Source of the DNA: Paenibacillus pabuli
GTDB taxonomy: Bacteria > Bacillota > Bacilli > Paenibacillales > Paenibacillaceae
Direction of reading: 5' to 3'
Length of the DNA: 64,000 nucleotides
NCBI RefSeq assembly: GCF_023101145.1
Contig: NZ_CP073714.1
Coordinates: forward strand, 186,001 to 250,000
The notes beneath the pieces were generated by a model. It ran no database searches and had not been told where the DNA came from. It was given only the letters and a program-made list of their open reading frames with translations. Each line of letters opens with the position of its first letter. Position 1 is the first letter of the stretch. Position numbers and translations under genes: made by a program. This document shows, piece after piece, positions 18,248 through 28,264 of the stretch.

Positions 18248-19501
18248 ATGGACTTTATCAAAAATCAACTAGACGGAACTGGCATGAGTGAACAAACCAT
18301 TGGATATCTTTCGAATTTGATCATGGTGGTATTTATAGCTGTGGTCTCCATACTGGCCAATTTTATAGCCAAAAAAATCGTGCTGAAGATTATTATCCAG
18401 ATCATCAACAACAATCGGTACACGTGGGATAAAATCATTGTGGAGAAAAAAGTGTTCCACAACCTCTCGCATCTGGTACCGGCGATTATCATTTATTATT
18501 CTGCGTATGTCTTTCCGTCCTATCAAGCTTTGATTGAAAAAGCAGCTTTAACGTATATGATCATCATAACCATCACGGTATTAAATGCGTTACTTAATGC
18601 CTTTGATACCATATATCGTTCCTATGAAGTCTCCAAGATTAGACCGATTAAGGGATACATTCAGGTGGCCAAAATCGTTCTTTTCATCATTGGAGGCATT
18701 ATCGTCATCTCGAGCCTGATTGGTCAGAATCCGTTGATTATTCTCAGTGGGCTTGGCGCCTTATCAGCCGTTTTGATGCTCGTCTTCAAGGATTCCATAT
18801 TGGGACTGGTGGCAGGAGTACAATTATCATCGAATGACATGGTGCGTGTTGGTGACTGGATTGAAATGCCTAAATATAATGCCGACGGCGACGTCATCGA
18901 TATTACATTAAACACGGTAAAGGTCATGAATTTCGATAAAACGATTACGATGATTCCGAGCTATGCGCTCATCTCGGACTCGTTTAAAAACTGGAGAGGC
19001 ATGCAAGTATCTGGTGGCAGAAGAATTAAGCGAAGCGTCTATATCGATACAAGCAGCATAAGCTTCTGCACCAAGGAAATGATTGGGGAGTTTCAGAAGA
19101 TTCACTATCTTAAGGATTATCTCGAGACCAAATTAAATGAAATTAACGAATACAATATAGAACACCACATTAATACGGAAAGCATTGTGAATGGTAGACA
19201 GCTTACGAACGTGGGTGTATTCAGGGAATATATCCATCGATATCTGAGAAATCATCCGAAAATTCATAAGGATATGACGTTGATCGTGAGACAGTTAGCG
19301 CCGGGAGATAACGGACTGCCACTGGAAATCTATGCATTCAGCAATGACATCACCTGGAGCGTGTATGAATCGGTTCAAGCGGATATTTTTGACCACATCT
19401 TCGCCGTTGCGCCGACCTTTGGCCTTCGTGCCTTCCAAAATCCAACAGGACATGATATTGTGCAACTCAAAGAAAGCCCCCAATATTCGAGAGGATATTG
19501 A
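18248..19501 (+). CDS. MscS-family mechanosensitive channel (YbdG-like)
   Basis: A small-conductance mechanosensitive channel that would release solutes on osmotic downshift. The 417 residues start with several membrane helices (about 20-45, 70-90, 95-115, 140-160). The pore helix and beta domain follow: PLIILSGLGALSAVLMLVFKDSILGLVAGVQL, then VRVGDWIEMP and the NW of SFKNWRGM. A long cytoplasmic C-terminal part follows. The length and extended C-terminus match the YbdG/MscM branch (about 415 residues) better than short MscS. AGGAGG precedes ATG 18248. The gene upstream is divergent and a terminator follows, so it is monocistronic. Confidence 0.92.
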   Translation: MDFIKNQLDGTGMSEQTIGYLSNLIMVVFIAVVSILANFIAKKIVLKIIIQIINNNRYTWDKIIVEKKVFHNLSHLVPAIIIYYSAYVFPSYQALIEKAALTYMIIITITVLNALLNAFDTIYRSYEVSKIRPIKGYIQVAKIVLFIIGGIIVISSLIGQNPLIILSGLGALSAVLMLVFKDSILGLVAGVQLSSNDMVRVGDWIEMPKYNADGDVIDITLNTVKVMNFDKTITMIPSYALISDSFKNWRGMQVSGGRRIKRSVYIDTSSISFCTKEMIGEFQKIHYLKDYLETKLNEINEYNIEHHINTESIVNGRQLTNVGVFREYIHRYLRNHPKIHKDMTLIVRQLAPGDNGLPLEIYAFSNDITWSVYESVQADIFDHIFAVAPTFGLRAFQNPTGHDIVQLKESPQYSRGY

Positions 19502-19542
19502 GATCTGTTATTTATCTGATCCAATATGAATATGAACCGAAG

Positions 19543-19568
19543 AAGCACCTTAAAGGTGCTTTTTTTTG
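19543..19568 (+). terminator. Terminator of the MscS-type gene
   Basis: AAGCACCT-TAA-AGGTGCTT followed by a run of T. Confidence 0.9.
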
Positions 19569-19726
19569 TTTAAAAAGTGACATATACACTATTTACAAAA
19601 ATGGAAATAATTAATAGTATAATTATATGGGCATGATTTCCAGTTCCTGTTTTAGCCGTCTCATCTTGAAGCTAGAAATACAATGTCCTGCTTTGAAGAT
19701 TGGAAAATTTAATGGAGGTGAATCTC

Positions 19727-20971
19727 GTGGCACGTGTATTAGTTGTAATGATGCCTGCGGAAGGGCATGTTAATCCATCGCTTGGAGTAATCAAGGAACT
19801 GATAGAGAACGGCGATGAGGTCGTCTACTGTTGTACGGAAAAATATCGGACGAAGGTTGAAGTGTTAGGCGCACAATTTAAAGCATACTCCTTTAACGAG
19901 GCAACCCTGCTTAACAACCCAGATATGAAGCCATTTGAACTCAAGCATCCGTATCAATTTTTATATATGGTTTTGAAAAAAATTATTCAACGATTTATTC
20001 CGGATGTTCTGAATCTGATCGAAAATGAAACCTATGATTATTTAATTTTTGACTCTTTAATAGGCTGGGGAGGACAGATTTTAGGTGAAAAGCTGGGTAT
20101 ACCAACGGTATGCTCAACCACCACCTTTGTTTTTGTGGAGCCTCTCAGCTTCGGTAATCAACTGAAGGATGACGATGAGGAGGTCAAGAAGCTTTATAAC
20201 GGCATCATCGAGATGTCCCAGCAATTAGCTTCCCAGTTCAATGTGGCTGTGCCTTCCCTGGCGGATCTTTCAGGGCATCCCGGTCAACTAAAGCTGGTCT
20301 ATACAAGCCGTTATTTTCAACCCATGGGGGACAAGCTGGATGACAGTTTTGTGTTTACTGGCCCATCTATTACACCCCGCAAGGATGCACCATCCTTTGC
20401 AAAGGAATCTCTGCATGCCCTCTATAAACAGGCGGTATATATTTCGATGGGGACCATTTTAAACAAAGATCTTGAATTCTATAAGCTGTGCTTTACAGCT
20501 TTCGGTGATTTGCCTGTACAGTTTATACTGTCTTCAGGGAAGGATACTGATATGGAGCCGATTGCTGATCTCATTCCTGACAATTTCATCATCAGACCCT
20601 ACCTCCCACAACTGGAAGTGCTGCAGGGTGTAGATGCTTTTCTGACACATGCGGGCATGAACAGTACAAGCGAAGCTTTGTATTACAATGTACCATTGGT
20701 CATGCTTCCGTTAACCTCAGATCAGCCGCGTGTAGCAGGCCGGGTGCATGAGCTCGGAGCAGGGATCATCGTGGATAAAAATAACCTTACACCCGACGTA
20801 CTTAGAAACGCGTTATTAGAAGTGCTTGGCAATGCCTCCTACAAGGAACATGCTGAGGTTATTGGGAAAACGTTACGTGACGCTGGCGGGTACAAGCAGG
20901 CCGCTATAGCGATTAAGAATTTTATGGATAATCGGTCGTTATCGTCCACGCCCATCTCTTCGCTTGAATAA
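19727..20971 (+). CDS. Macrolide-type UDP-glycosyltransferase (MGT family, GT1)
   Basis: Transfers a sugar from a nucleotide donor to a small hydrophobic acceptor, as OleD- and YjiC-like enzymes do. The 414 residues form the GT-B fold: N-terminal VMMPAEGHVNPSLGVIKELIENGDEV, and a C-terminal donor-binding motif THAGMNSTSEALYYNVPLVMLP with SDQPRVAGRVHELGAG. GTG 19727 is chosen because GGAGGTGA lies 6-7 bases upstream; an in-frame TTG 19700 and ATG 19712 lie at or before this site. The upstream gap has a weak promoter candidate (TTTACA 19592, 17 bases, TAGTAT 19615). The acceptor is unknown; antibiotic or flavonoid inactivation is possible. Confidence 0.92.
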   Translation: MARVLVVMMPAEGHVNPSLGVIKELIENGDEVVYCCTEKYRTKVEVLGAQFKAYSFNEATLLNNPDMKPFELKHPYQFLYMVLKKIIQRFIPDVLNLIENETYDYLIFDSLIGWGGQILGEKLGIPTVCSTTTFVFVEPLSFGNQLKDDDEEVKKLYNGIIEMSQQLASQFNVAVPSLADLSGHPGQLKLVYTSRYFQPMGDKLDDSFVFTGPSITPRKDAPSFAKESLHALYKQAVYISMGTILNKDLEFYKLCFTAFGDLPVQFILSSGKDTDMEPIADLIPDNFIIRPYLPQLEVLQGVDAFLTHAGMNSTSEALYYNVPLVMLPLTSDQPRVAGRVHELGAGIIVDKNNLTPDVLRNALLEVLGNASYKEHAEVIGKTLRDAGGYKQAAIAIKNFMDNRSLSSTPISSLE

Positions 20972-21038
20972 AGAGGCGACTTGCCTCTTTTAAAATTAGA
21001 CGAGAAAGCCACCACCCGGTATAACGGGTTGGTGGCTT
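20970..21038 (+). terminator. Two successive terminators after the glycosyltransferase
   Basis: AAGAGGC-GACTT-GCCTCTT plus T's overlaps the stop codon (20970-20991). A second stem, AAGCCACCACCCG with CGGGTTGGTGGCTT (21006-21038), has one bulge and a poor T-run. Confidence 0.8.
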
Positions 21039-21137
21039 ATATTTGATTCATCCGCGTATGGAGGGGTAGAATAAATGAGAGAGCATACCACTTTTTCCAT
21101 ATCGTTTAGTAACCCTTTCGCAAAGGAGAGTTTACAG

Positions 21138-21992
21138 ATGAATCATACCATCCCGGAATATACGTTGAATGATGGCTTGAAAGTACCTGCCATTGGCTTT
21201 GGTACCTATAGCTTAAAGGGAGAAAAAGGTGTCAAATCCATAACATCCGCGATGGATACGGGTTATCGACTGATTGACACCGCGTATAACTATGAGAATG
21301 AGGCGACTGTCGGAAAGGCCATTAAACAGAGCGCCGTTTCCAGAGAAGACCTGCTCATTTCATCTAAACTGCCAGGGCGTTACCATGCCTTTGAAAAGGC
21401 GATTGTAGCCATCCAGGAATCTCTATACAGAGCAGATTTGGACTATTATGATCTATATCTGATTCACTGGCCGAATCCCAAGCAGGATATGTATGTGGAG
21501 GCGTGGCAGGCACTCATTGAGGCGAAGAAACGCGGATATATCCGTTCAATTGGAGTTAGCAATTTCCTTCCGGAACATAATGAAAGTCTGATTAAGGAGA
21601 CGGGAGTGGCGCCAAGTCTGAATCAGATTGAGCTGCATCCATTCTTTGACCAAGCGGATCAGCGGGAGAAGGATTCACAGCATGGCATTGTTAACGAATC
21701 GTGGAGTCCGATTGGGCGTGGTAATGATGCGGTACAGGATATCGTAAAAGATGAGCAGATCCTTCGCATTGCCGAAGCTCATGGCAAAACGACTACTCAG
21801 GTTATCTTGCGCTGGCATACCCAGCTTGGTTCCATTCCAATCCCTAAAGCTGGCTCTCTTCAACACCAGCAAGAGAATATCAATATTTTCGATTTCGAGC
21901 TGGATGAGAAGGAGATGGAAGTCATTTCTTCTTATAATCGTAAGGATGGACGGTTGTGGAATCAGGACCCGAGTGAGTACGAAGAGTTTTAA
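21138..21992 (+). CDS. Aldo/keto reductase
   Basis: NADPH-dependent reduction of aldehydes or ketones; cytoplasmic TIM barrel of 284 residues. The catalytic set is visible: Asp and Tyr in DTAYNYENE, Lys in LLISSKLPG, His in LYLIHWPNP. SIGVSNF and the C-terminal IPIPKAGSLQHQQENINIFDFEL cofactor segment are also present. It resembles YtbE-type reductases. Two starts are possible: ATG 21138 with AAGGAG at 21123-21128, and ATG 21075 with GGAGGGG upstream, which would add 21 residues. The family begins near the later one (YTLNDGLKVPAIGFGTY follows), so I chose 21138. It is a single gene with its own terminator. Confidence 0.93.
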   Translation: MNHTIPEYTLNDGLKVPAIGFGTYSLKGEKGVKSITSAMDTGYRLIDTAYNYENEATVGKAIKQSAVSREDLLISSKLPGRYHAFEKAIVAIQESLYRADLDYYDLYLIHWPNPKQDMYVEAWQALIEAKKRGYIRSIGVSNFLPEHNESLIKETGVAPSLNQIELHPFFDQADQREKDSQHGIVNESWSPIGRGNDAVQDIVKDEQILRIAEAHGKTTTQVILRWHTQLGSIPIPKAGSLQHQQENINIFDFELDEKEMEVISSYNRKDGRLWNQDPSEYEEF

Positions 21993-22065
21993 AAGGTTTA
22001 TTTATAGGATAGATAAGGAAAAGTTCAATTCACCTTATGGTGGATAGAATGAGTATAAAGTAAAT

Positions 22066-22106
22066 AAAGCCTCCTAATCTACAGAGATGTAGATAGGGGG
22101 GCTTTT
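22066..22106 (+). terminator. Terminator of the reductase gene
   Basis: AAAGCC and ATCTACA pair with TGTAGAT and GGCTTTT, with internal mismatches. The following 230 bases up to the lipoprotein start hold no gene I can support and no clear promoter. Confidence 0.7.
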
Positions 22107-22338
22107 CGCTGTATGTTTTTACAAAACCTATGGTTTCTAAACAGGTGTAGCTGGTTCGGTTATGATCTTGATCTCTTGCAATCATGTGCAAATCCTGCGC
22201 TGGACAAGGGAATATCAAATTTTGGATATATCTGCAAGAATGGAGGATAGCCATTATAGCGGGCAAGCGGTAACTTTATGGGGAGCAATAACAGGGCTGC
22301 TTATCCACGATACACATTCAATGGGGGGACGTGAAACG

Positions 22339-23922
22339 ATGAAACGGTCATGGAGAAAACGACTGGCAATTGGAATCTGCCTAATAATGAGCATTACTGC
22401 TACTGCTCTTGCGGGCTGCTCAGGAGACAACGGAAGTGCAGGTGAAGCAGAAGGAGATGGACCTACACCCATTTCACTCTGGATGTCGATGAATACGAAT
22501 GCGTCCATCACACTCAAGAGCATGAATGAAATTACGGCGATTAAGGAATGGGAGAAGAAAACCAATACCAAAATCGAATTCCAGCATCCCGCTGTGGGTG
22601 CCGAGACCGAACAGTTCAATGTCATGATTGCCTCGAATCAGCTGCCTGATGCGATGTTTGTCAATGGTGATTACGCCAAGCTGTTCAATGATGGTATCAT
22701 CATTCGACTTAACGAACTCATTGATGAATACGCTCCCAATTTGAAAAAAATCCTGGAGGAGAATCCCGAGGTTGCCAAACAGTTAAAAGCCGACAACGGA
22801 GATATCTATGCGATACCGCATCTGCGTCTGGGGGAATACAAAACCTTCGGCGGTACGTTCATCCGTCAGGACTGGCTGGATGAGCTGAAGCTGGAGAAAC
22901 CGGAAACGATTGAGGAATGGGAGACGGTACTCAAGGCCTTCAAGGAGAAAAAAGGCGTAGCAGCGCCCCTCTTGTTTGGTGCACCACCCAAAATGACCAC
23001 GATGGGACCAGCCGCACCGACGTATCTGGAGGCTTACGGTATCACTAATAATACGTTCATGAAAGATGGCAAGATCGTCTATGGACCCATCGAGCCGGAA
23101 TATAAGGAATTTCTAACGATGTTCCATCGCTGGTATCAGGAGGGATTGATTGATCCCGATTTTGCTACCAATGACCAGAAAACATACGACGCCAAAATTT
23201 TGAGCAGTCAAGCGGGTGCTTTTTTCACCTTCATCGGTGGAGGTGTAGGCCGCTATCTGCCCGCTCTGCAGGAAACGGATCCGAACGCCAATCTGACCGC
23301 CACCCAGTATCCGGTGTTGAATAAGGGGGATGAACCACTGTTTACCGGACGTTCCTGGGAATGGAGCAGTAGCGGTGTTGTGCTCACCAATAGCAACAAA
23401 CACCCTGAAGAAACGGTCAAAGCACTCGATTATTTCTTCAGTGAAGAAGGACATATGCTCAAAAATTTCGGTGTGGAGGGCCTCACCTACACGATGAAGG
23501 ACGGTTACCCGACCTATACCGATGAAATTTTGAAAAATCCGGACGGTCTGTCGGTTGCTCAAGCCATGGCCAAACACTTTATTGCGAACTATCCCTTCGT
23601 TGGGGAGGATGACGACCGATACAACGAGCAATATTATCAGCTCCAACAGCAGAAGGATGCGGCGGTTCTGTTCTCCAAATACAGCGAGAATACGCTGAAG
23701 GTAGGCCTTCCTCCGACCAGTCTGACGACAGAAGAATCCACGGAGTACAGCAAAATCATGAGTGATATTGGAACCTATCGGGACGAAATGTTCGTCAAGT
23801 TTGTCATTGGGGTTGAGCCGATTGAGAACTTTGACAAGTTTGTGGATCAGATCAACAAGTTTAACGTGAAACGGGCTATTGAAATTCAGCAAGCGGCCCT
23901 GGACCGGTATAACGCCAGATAA
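22339..23922 (+). CDS. Sugar ABC transporter substrate-binding lipoprotein
   Basis: Captures an oligosaccharide outside the membrane for the adjacent permeases. The 527 residues start with KR-rich MKRSWRKRL, a hydrophobic stretch and the lipobox LAGC, with the lipidated Cys at 27. The remainder is a family-1 solute-binding fold of the large LplA/YtcQ type found across Paenibacillus. ATG 22339 is chosen because GGGGGGA precedes it and it leaves a proper signal peptide; the open frame extends uselessly to 22162. It heads a five-gene set: binding protein, two permeases, a membrane AraC regulator and an unsaturated glucuronyl hydrolase. The set therefore probably serves unsaturated uronate oligosaccharides. 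Confidence 0.93.
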   Translation: MKRSWRKRLAIGICLIMSITATALAGCSGDNGSAGEAEGDGPTPISLWMSMNTNASITLKSMNEITAIKEWEKKTNTKIEFQHPAVGAETEQFNVMIASNQLPDAMFVNGDYAKLFNDGIIIRLNELIDEYAPNLKKILEENPEVAKQLKADNGDIYAIPHLRLGEYKTFGGTFIRQDWLDELKLEKPETIEEWETVLKAFKEKKGVAAPLLFGAPPKMTTMGPAAPTYLEAYGITNNTFMKDGKIVYGPIEPEYKEFLTMFHRWYQEGLIDPDFATNDQKTYDAKILSSQAGAFFTFIGGGVGRYLPALQETDPNANLTATQYPVLNKGDEPLFTGRSWEWSSSGVVLTNSNKHPEETVKALDYFFSEEGHMLKNFGVEGLTYTMKDGYPTYTDEILKNPDGLSVAQAMAKHFIANYPFVGEDDDRYNEQYYQLQQQKDAAVLFSKYSENTLKVGLPPTSLTTEESTEYSKIMSDIGTYRDEMFVKFVIGVEPIENFDKFVDQINKFNVKRAIEIQQAALDRYNAR

Positions 23923-24004
23923 GGAAGAGATGCCCACGGATGGTGAAGCCATTTTTACGGCTTTACCGCCGTGGACGCCCTCTTTGGAATGAAAAAGAAA
24001 GGGG

Positions 24005-24931
24005 ATGAAGGAGTTGTCGCACAAGCTTTCCTTGTTATGGCTCAATTACAAAAAGAATAAGGCCATCTACTGGATGGCTCTCCCCGTCGTTTTATATTTT
24101 CTCGTTTTCAAATACCTGCCGATGTACGGAGCCATCATTGCATTCAAAGACTACTCGGTGGGCAAAGGTATATGGGGCAGTGATTGGGTCGGATTGCAGC
24201 ATTTTCGGGATTTCTTCCAGAGCTATTATTTCTGGCGGATTCTGAAGAATACGCTTTTGCTAAGCTTTTATCAGCTGTTGTTCGGTTTCCCGGCTCCCAT
24301 TCTTCTTGCCCTTCTGCTGAATGAACTCAGGCATGAAATCTTCAAACGCACGGTGCAGACGATCTCATATATTCCTCACTTTATTTCCATTGTTGTCATC
24401 TGCGGCATGATTGTTGATTTCTCATCCCGGGATGGACTGTTTAACACCATTATTGGTTATTTTGGCGGTCAGAGCAGCGCGCTTCTCAGTGACCCGGCTA
24501 ATTTCCGTACCATATATACCGCCTCATCGATCTGGCAGGAGCTTGGTTTCTCCAGCATCATTTATTTGGCTGCGCTTAGCGGCATTAACCCCGAGCTCTA
24601 CGATGCTGCCAACGTGGACGGAGCGAGTCGGCTTCGCCAGGTGTGGCATATCACGCTGCCCGGCATCATTCCGATGATTATGATTCTCCTCATACTCCGC
24701 ATTGGTGGACTGATGGAGATTGGGTTCGAGAAAATTATTCTGCTCTATAATCCGAACGTGTATGATACAGCAGATGTGATCTCGACGTTTGTCTACCGCA
24801 AAGGGATAAGTGAAAGTGCCGAGTTCAGCTATACAACCGCGGTGGGTCTCTTCCAGTCGGTCATTAACTTTGCGCTGCTAATTGGTGCCAACCGCCTGTC
24901 CAAGGTGATATCCAATACCAAGCTGTTCTAG
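24005..24931 (+). CDS. Sugar ABC permease, LplB type
   Basis: Membrane subunit of the importer. 308 residues with six membrane helices. The typical first segment AIYWMALPVVLYFLVFKYLPMYGAIIAFKDYS and the cytoplasmic EAA-like loop YDAANVDGASRLRQVWHITLPGI, which contacts the ATPase, are both present. ATG 24005 follows GAAAGGGG with almost no spacing, an unusual arrangement; no better in-frame start is visible. No ATPase gene lies in the cluster, so a shared MsmX-like ATPase from elsewhere must drive it (known for this family in Bacillales). Confidence 0.94.
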   Translation: MKELSHKLSLLWLNYKKNKAIYWMALPVVLYFLVFKYLPMYGAIIAFKDYSVGKGIWGSDWVGLQHFRDFFQSYYFWRILKNTLLLSFYQLLFGFPAPILLALLLNELRHEIFKRTVQTISYIPHFISIVVICGMIVDFSSRDGLFNTIIGYFGGQSSALLSDPANFRTIYTASSIWQELGFSSIIYLAALSGINPELYDAANVDGASRLRQVWHITLPGIIPMIMILLILRIGGLMEIGFEKIILLYNPNVYDTADVISTFVYRKGISESAEFSYTTAVGLFQSVINFALLIGANRLSKVISNTKLF

Positions 24932-24961
24932 CCAAGAACGAGGTGAAGGGAGGAGTTTCTT

Positions 24962-25846
24962 TTGCGAATGAAAAGGTCCATTGGAGAGCGTCTGTTTGGC
25001 GGTGCGAACGCGATTCTGATGACAGGGCTGATTATCGTCACCTTGTATCCGCTGCTGCATGTGCTAAATGCATCGCTTAGCGATTCAAGTCAGCTCATGG
25101 CCCATCGAGGTCTGCTGCTTTTCCCCAAAGGCATTACGATGGAGAGCTACAAGCTGGTGCTAAGCAACCCCAACATTCTGTCCGGATACCGGAATACGAT
25201 ATTCATTGTGGTGGTGGGCACGGCGCTGAATCTGCTGTTCACTATTCTGGGGGCGTATACGTTGTCCCGCAAAAGCTTTATGCTCCGCAATCCGATCATG
25301 CTGGCGATTGTATTTACGATGTTTTTTAACGGCGGAATCATCCCGTCCTATCTGTTGATCAATAACACGCTCCATATGGGTAACAGCCTGTGGGCTCTGA
25401 TTGTACCTGGTCTGATCAGCAGCTATAATCTGATTATTATGCGGACTTCCTTTGCAGAAATCTCGGAAAGTCTGCTAGAGTCGGCCCGTATAGACGGGGC
25501 AGGTGAGATGCTTATTCTCTGGCGGATCGTTGTGCCATTGTCCATGCCCGTTATTGCGGTAATGATTCTCTTTTACGGCGTCGGTCACTGGAATTCATGG
25601 TTCAGCGCTATCCTGTACATTCGGGACCGGAACCTGTTTCCGCTTCAACTGGTGCTGCGCGAAATTCTGATTCAGAACAGTACGGACTCGATGACGACAG
25701 GAGCGACCGCAATGGACAAAGAAGCCATCGGAGAAAGTGTAAAATACGCAACCGTCATGGTAGCCACCCTGCCTATATTGTTCATCTATCCGTTTCTGCA
25801 GAAATACTTTGTTAAAGGTGTTATGATCGGAGCAATCAAAGAATAG
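24962..25846 (+). CDS. Sugar ABC permease, YtcP/LplC type
   Basis: Second membrane subunit of the same importer. 294 residues with six helices; LYPLLHVLNASLSDSSQL follows the first helix. The EAA-like loop is ESARIDGAGEMLILWRIVVPLSMP, and the C-terminal KYFVKGVMIGAIKE is characteristic of this subgroup. The TTG at 24962 is preferred because AGGAG lies 6 bases upstream; the next in-frame ATG (24968) would be 12 bases away. It lies 30 bases after the first permease. Confidence 0.94.
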   Translation: MRMKRSIGERLFGGANAILMTGLIIVTLYPLLHVLNASLSDSSQLMAHRGLLLFPKGITMESYKLVLSNPNILSGYRNTIFIVVVGTALNLLFTILGAYTLSRKSFMLRNPIMLAIVFTMFFNGGIIPSYLLINNTLHMGNSLWALIVPGLISSYNLIIMRTSFAEISESLLESARIDGAGEMLILWRIVVPLSMPVIAVMILFYGVGHWNSWFSAILYIRDRNLFPLQLVLREILIQNSTDSMTTGATAMDKEAIGESVKYATVMVATLPILFIYPFLQKYFVKGVMIGAIKE

Positions 25847-25897
25847 AGTTGCTTTAGGCCATGCCATGCCAAATAACACAGTGTGAGGAGGAGACGA

Positions 25898-28231
25898 ATG
25901 AAGAGGAAAAGCATCCTGTTGTCCTGGAGCATTTCTTACATGGTCATTCTGCTCATTCCCATTGTGATCGGTGCTGCTGTTTTTGCCGAGTCTCGTATGC
26001 TGCTTGAGGAAGAAGTGAATCGTTCCAACATGGTGCTGTTATCTCAGGTGCAGGAAACCATTGATAACCAGATTGGCGATATTGGCAGCATCAGCAATCA
26101 ATTAATGGCCGACTCACAACTGATGAGCTTCATTAATCACGCGTCTGAACAGGATGCCCGCTGGAGGTTCATGGGGATTGATCTGATCAAAAACCTGAAA
26201 TCCACACGCGTCGGAAACGGCTTGATTAGTGAACTGTATATATATATCAAACAACCCGATATTGCGCTGTCCTCTTCTTCACTCCTTCAGAAAAAGTATC
26301 TATATGACATCTTCTATCAGGGCACGAATGTAACCGAGGAAGCGTGGACCCGGCTTATGCACAATTCCGGCAAGAGTATGTACAGAAAGATGGAGATTCG
26401 GAGCGAGGACCGACGGATTGAAGATACGCTTGTCTATATTCAGCCGTTCCCTATTCAGAATGGTGCTGACAGCCCTGCAACCTTTGTTGTTAACCTGGAC
26501 CCTAATCGATTCCAGCAAGCCATTGATAATGTACGTTTGGAAAAAGAGAGCACCGTGTTTATTCTGGATCACGACGGTCAAACGTTATTTTCTACCGGAT
26601 CACTTGAAACCCCTTACATAAAGGGGGAGGATCTTAACCTTTTCGATGATGCTGGTAAAAAAACGGAAACGATCGATTGGAACGGAGAATCCGTGACCAT
26701 ATCGCAGATTTCCTCCAAGATCCAGGACTGGAAGTATGTATCCATCATACCTACCCGTATCTATGCCAAGAAGCTGACGGTTATCCGCGATATTACGCTT
26801 TGGGGTGTTGCCGCAGGACTTCTTCTTGGCGGGGTGGCAGCCTGGTGGTTTACCAGACGGAATTACCGTCCGCTGGGACGAATCATGAACATTATCTCGG
26901 ATAAGGTCAAGTGGAAACTGGAGCAGCCGGATGATGAATATGGCATCTTGCAGTCTGTCCTGATGCAAGCCTGGGAGGAGCAGGACCAATTCGCGAACAG
27001 GCTTAAGGATCAGCAAAGCGTTATACGGAGCAACCTACTTTCCAAGCTGATGAAGGGAAGGGTACAGGCGGGTGAGGATTTTGCTTCAACCTTGGAGCGT
27101 TCGGGCATCCGGTTCGAGACAAATTCGTTTGCCGTATTGCTCTTGCACATTGAGGATGTTGAAGGGCTGTTCCGTTCCAGAGTACGTGAGCAGGATCAGG
27201 AGGAAAAGCATCAATTTGTGCACCTGATTCTGACCAATGTGCTGGAAGAGATGATTGGCTCGATCGGTCATGTCTACTCTGCCGACATTGATGGAAGAAT
27301 CGCGTTCCTGATCAATATTCGGGAGTGTGAGGAGGATACCAGTCAGCGGTTGATTCGTGCAGTCGAAGAAGCCCAGCGTTTCATTGGCTCTCGATTCTGT
27401 GTCTACTTCTCTGTTGGGGTTAGCCATGTTCATCACCGTATGGCGGAGATCGCGGATTGTTTCCGGGAATCGGAGGAAGCGCTGGAATACAGACTGATTC
27501 TGGGCATCGGTCAGATTATTGATCCGAACCGGATTCGTCGGCCCAAGGAGGAGCTGTATTACCCTCTCGATCTGGAGAGACAGCTCATCAATTATATCGC
27601 TACAGGCAATTATGCCCGTTCCACGGAAGTGATGAACGAAATTCTCATGACCAATTTTGCAGGAGAGCCCTTGTCTGTTGAACTGGCTCGCTGTCTGATG
27701 TTTGAGTTGATCGGCACCTTTCTGAAAGCTACGGAACAGATCAAGACGGATGACCAGAACGAGATGACGCAGCGCAACGAACTGATCCGGCAATTGTTTG
27801 CATGTGAGACCTTTGAGGAGATCGAGGCTGAGCTGTTGCAAATACTGGAGACGGTGTGCCAGACGGTGCATGAGCGCAAGCGATCTCGCAGTGAGGAATT
27901 GAAGGATCAACTGGTGGAATTTATCCATGAGAGTTATGCGGATGTCAATTTGGGCTTGACCCATTTATCCGAGCGCTTTCGTTTTCATCCAACTTATGTT
28001 TCCAAATACTTTAAGGAACAGACTGGAGTCAACGTGATCGATTACATCAACCAATATCGAATTGAGCAATCCAAGAAAATTTTACAGGCCGAGGAACTGA
28101 CGATTCAGGATGTTTCCGAGCGGGTGGGTTTCCTGAACAGCAATTCGTTCATTCGTGTCTTCAAAAAATATGAGGGAATTACACCCGGCCAATATAAGCA
28201 AAACAGCAGACTTGTCCAGCAAGAGGGTTGA
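25898..28231 (+). CDS. Membrane-bound AraC-family regulator
   Basis: A 777-residue sensor-regulator in one chain. A membrane helix at about 9-31 and a second at about 295-317 enclose an extracytoplasmic sensing region. Then come a cytoplasmic linker and a C-terminal AraC DNA-binding domain (about 665-765: LGLTHLSERFRFHPTYVSKYFKEQTG and IQDVSERVGFLNSNSFIRVFKKYEGITPGQY). ATG 25898 is chosen for its GAGGAGG site; upstream in-frame codons lie on that site. It presumably detects the sugar or loaded binding protein outside and activates the surrounding operon. The protein at 59886-62108 has the same build. Confidence 0.93.
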   Translation: MKRKSILLSWSISYMVILLIPIVIGAAVFAESRMLLEEEVNRSNMVLLSQVQETIDNQIGDIGSISNQLMADSQLMSFINHASEQDARWRFMGIDLIKNLKSTRVGNGLISELYIYIKQPDIALSSSSLLQKKYLYDIFYQGTNVTEEAWTRLMHNSGKSMYRKMEIRSEDRRIEDTLVYIQPFPIQNGADSPATFVVNLDPNRFQQAIDNVRLEKESTVFILDHDGQTLFSTGSLETPYIKGEDLNLFDDAGKKTETIDWNGESVTISQISSKIQDWKYVSIIPTRIYAKKLTVIRDITLWGVAAGLLLGGVAAWWFTRRNYRPLGRIMNIISDKVKWKLEQPDDEYGILQSVLMQAWEEQDQFANRLKDQQSVIRSNLLSKLMKGRVQAGEDFASTLERSGIRFETNSFAVLLLHIEDVEGLFRSRVREQDQEEKHQFVHLILTNVLEEMIGSIGHVYSADIDGRIAFLINIRECEEDTSQRLIRAVEEAQRFIGSRFCVYFSVGVSHVHHRMAEIADCFRESEEALEYRLILGIGQIIDPNRIRRPKEELYYPLDLERQLINYIATGNYARSTEVMNEILMTNFAGEPLSVELARCLMFELIGTFLKATEQIKTDDQNEMTQRNELIRQLFACETFEEIEAELLQILETVCQTVHERKRSRSEELKDQLVEFIHESYADVNLGLTHLSERFRFHPTYVSKYFKEQTGVNVIDYINQYRIEQSKKILQAEELTIQDVSERVGFLNSNSFIRVFKKYEGITPGQYKQNSRLVQQEG

Positions 28232-28264
28232 AGAATAATACTTGCCTAGAGGAGGAACTGTTCC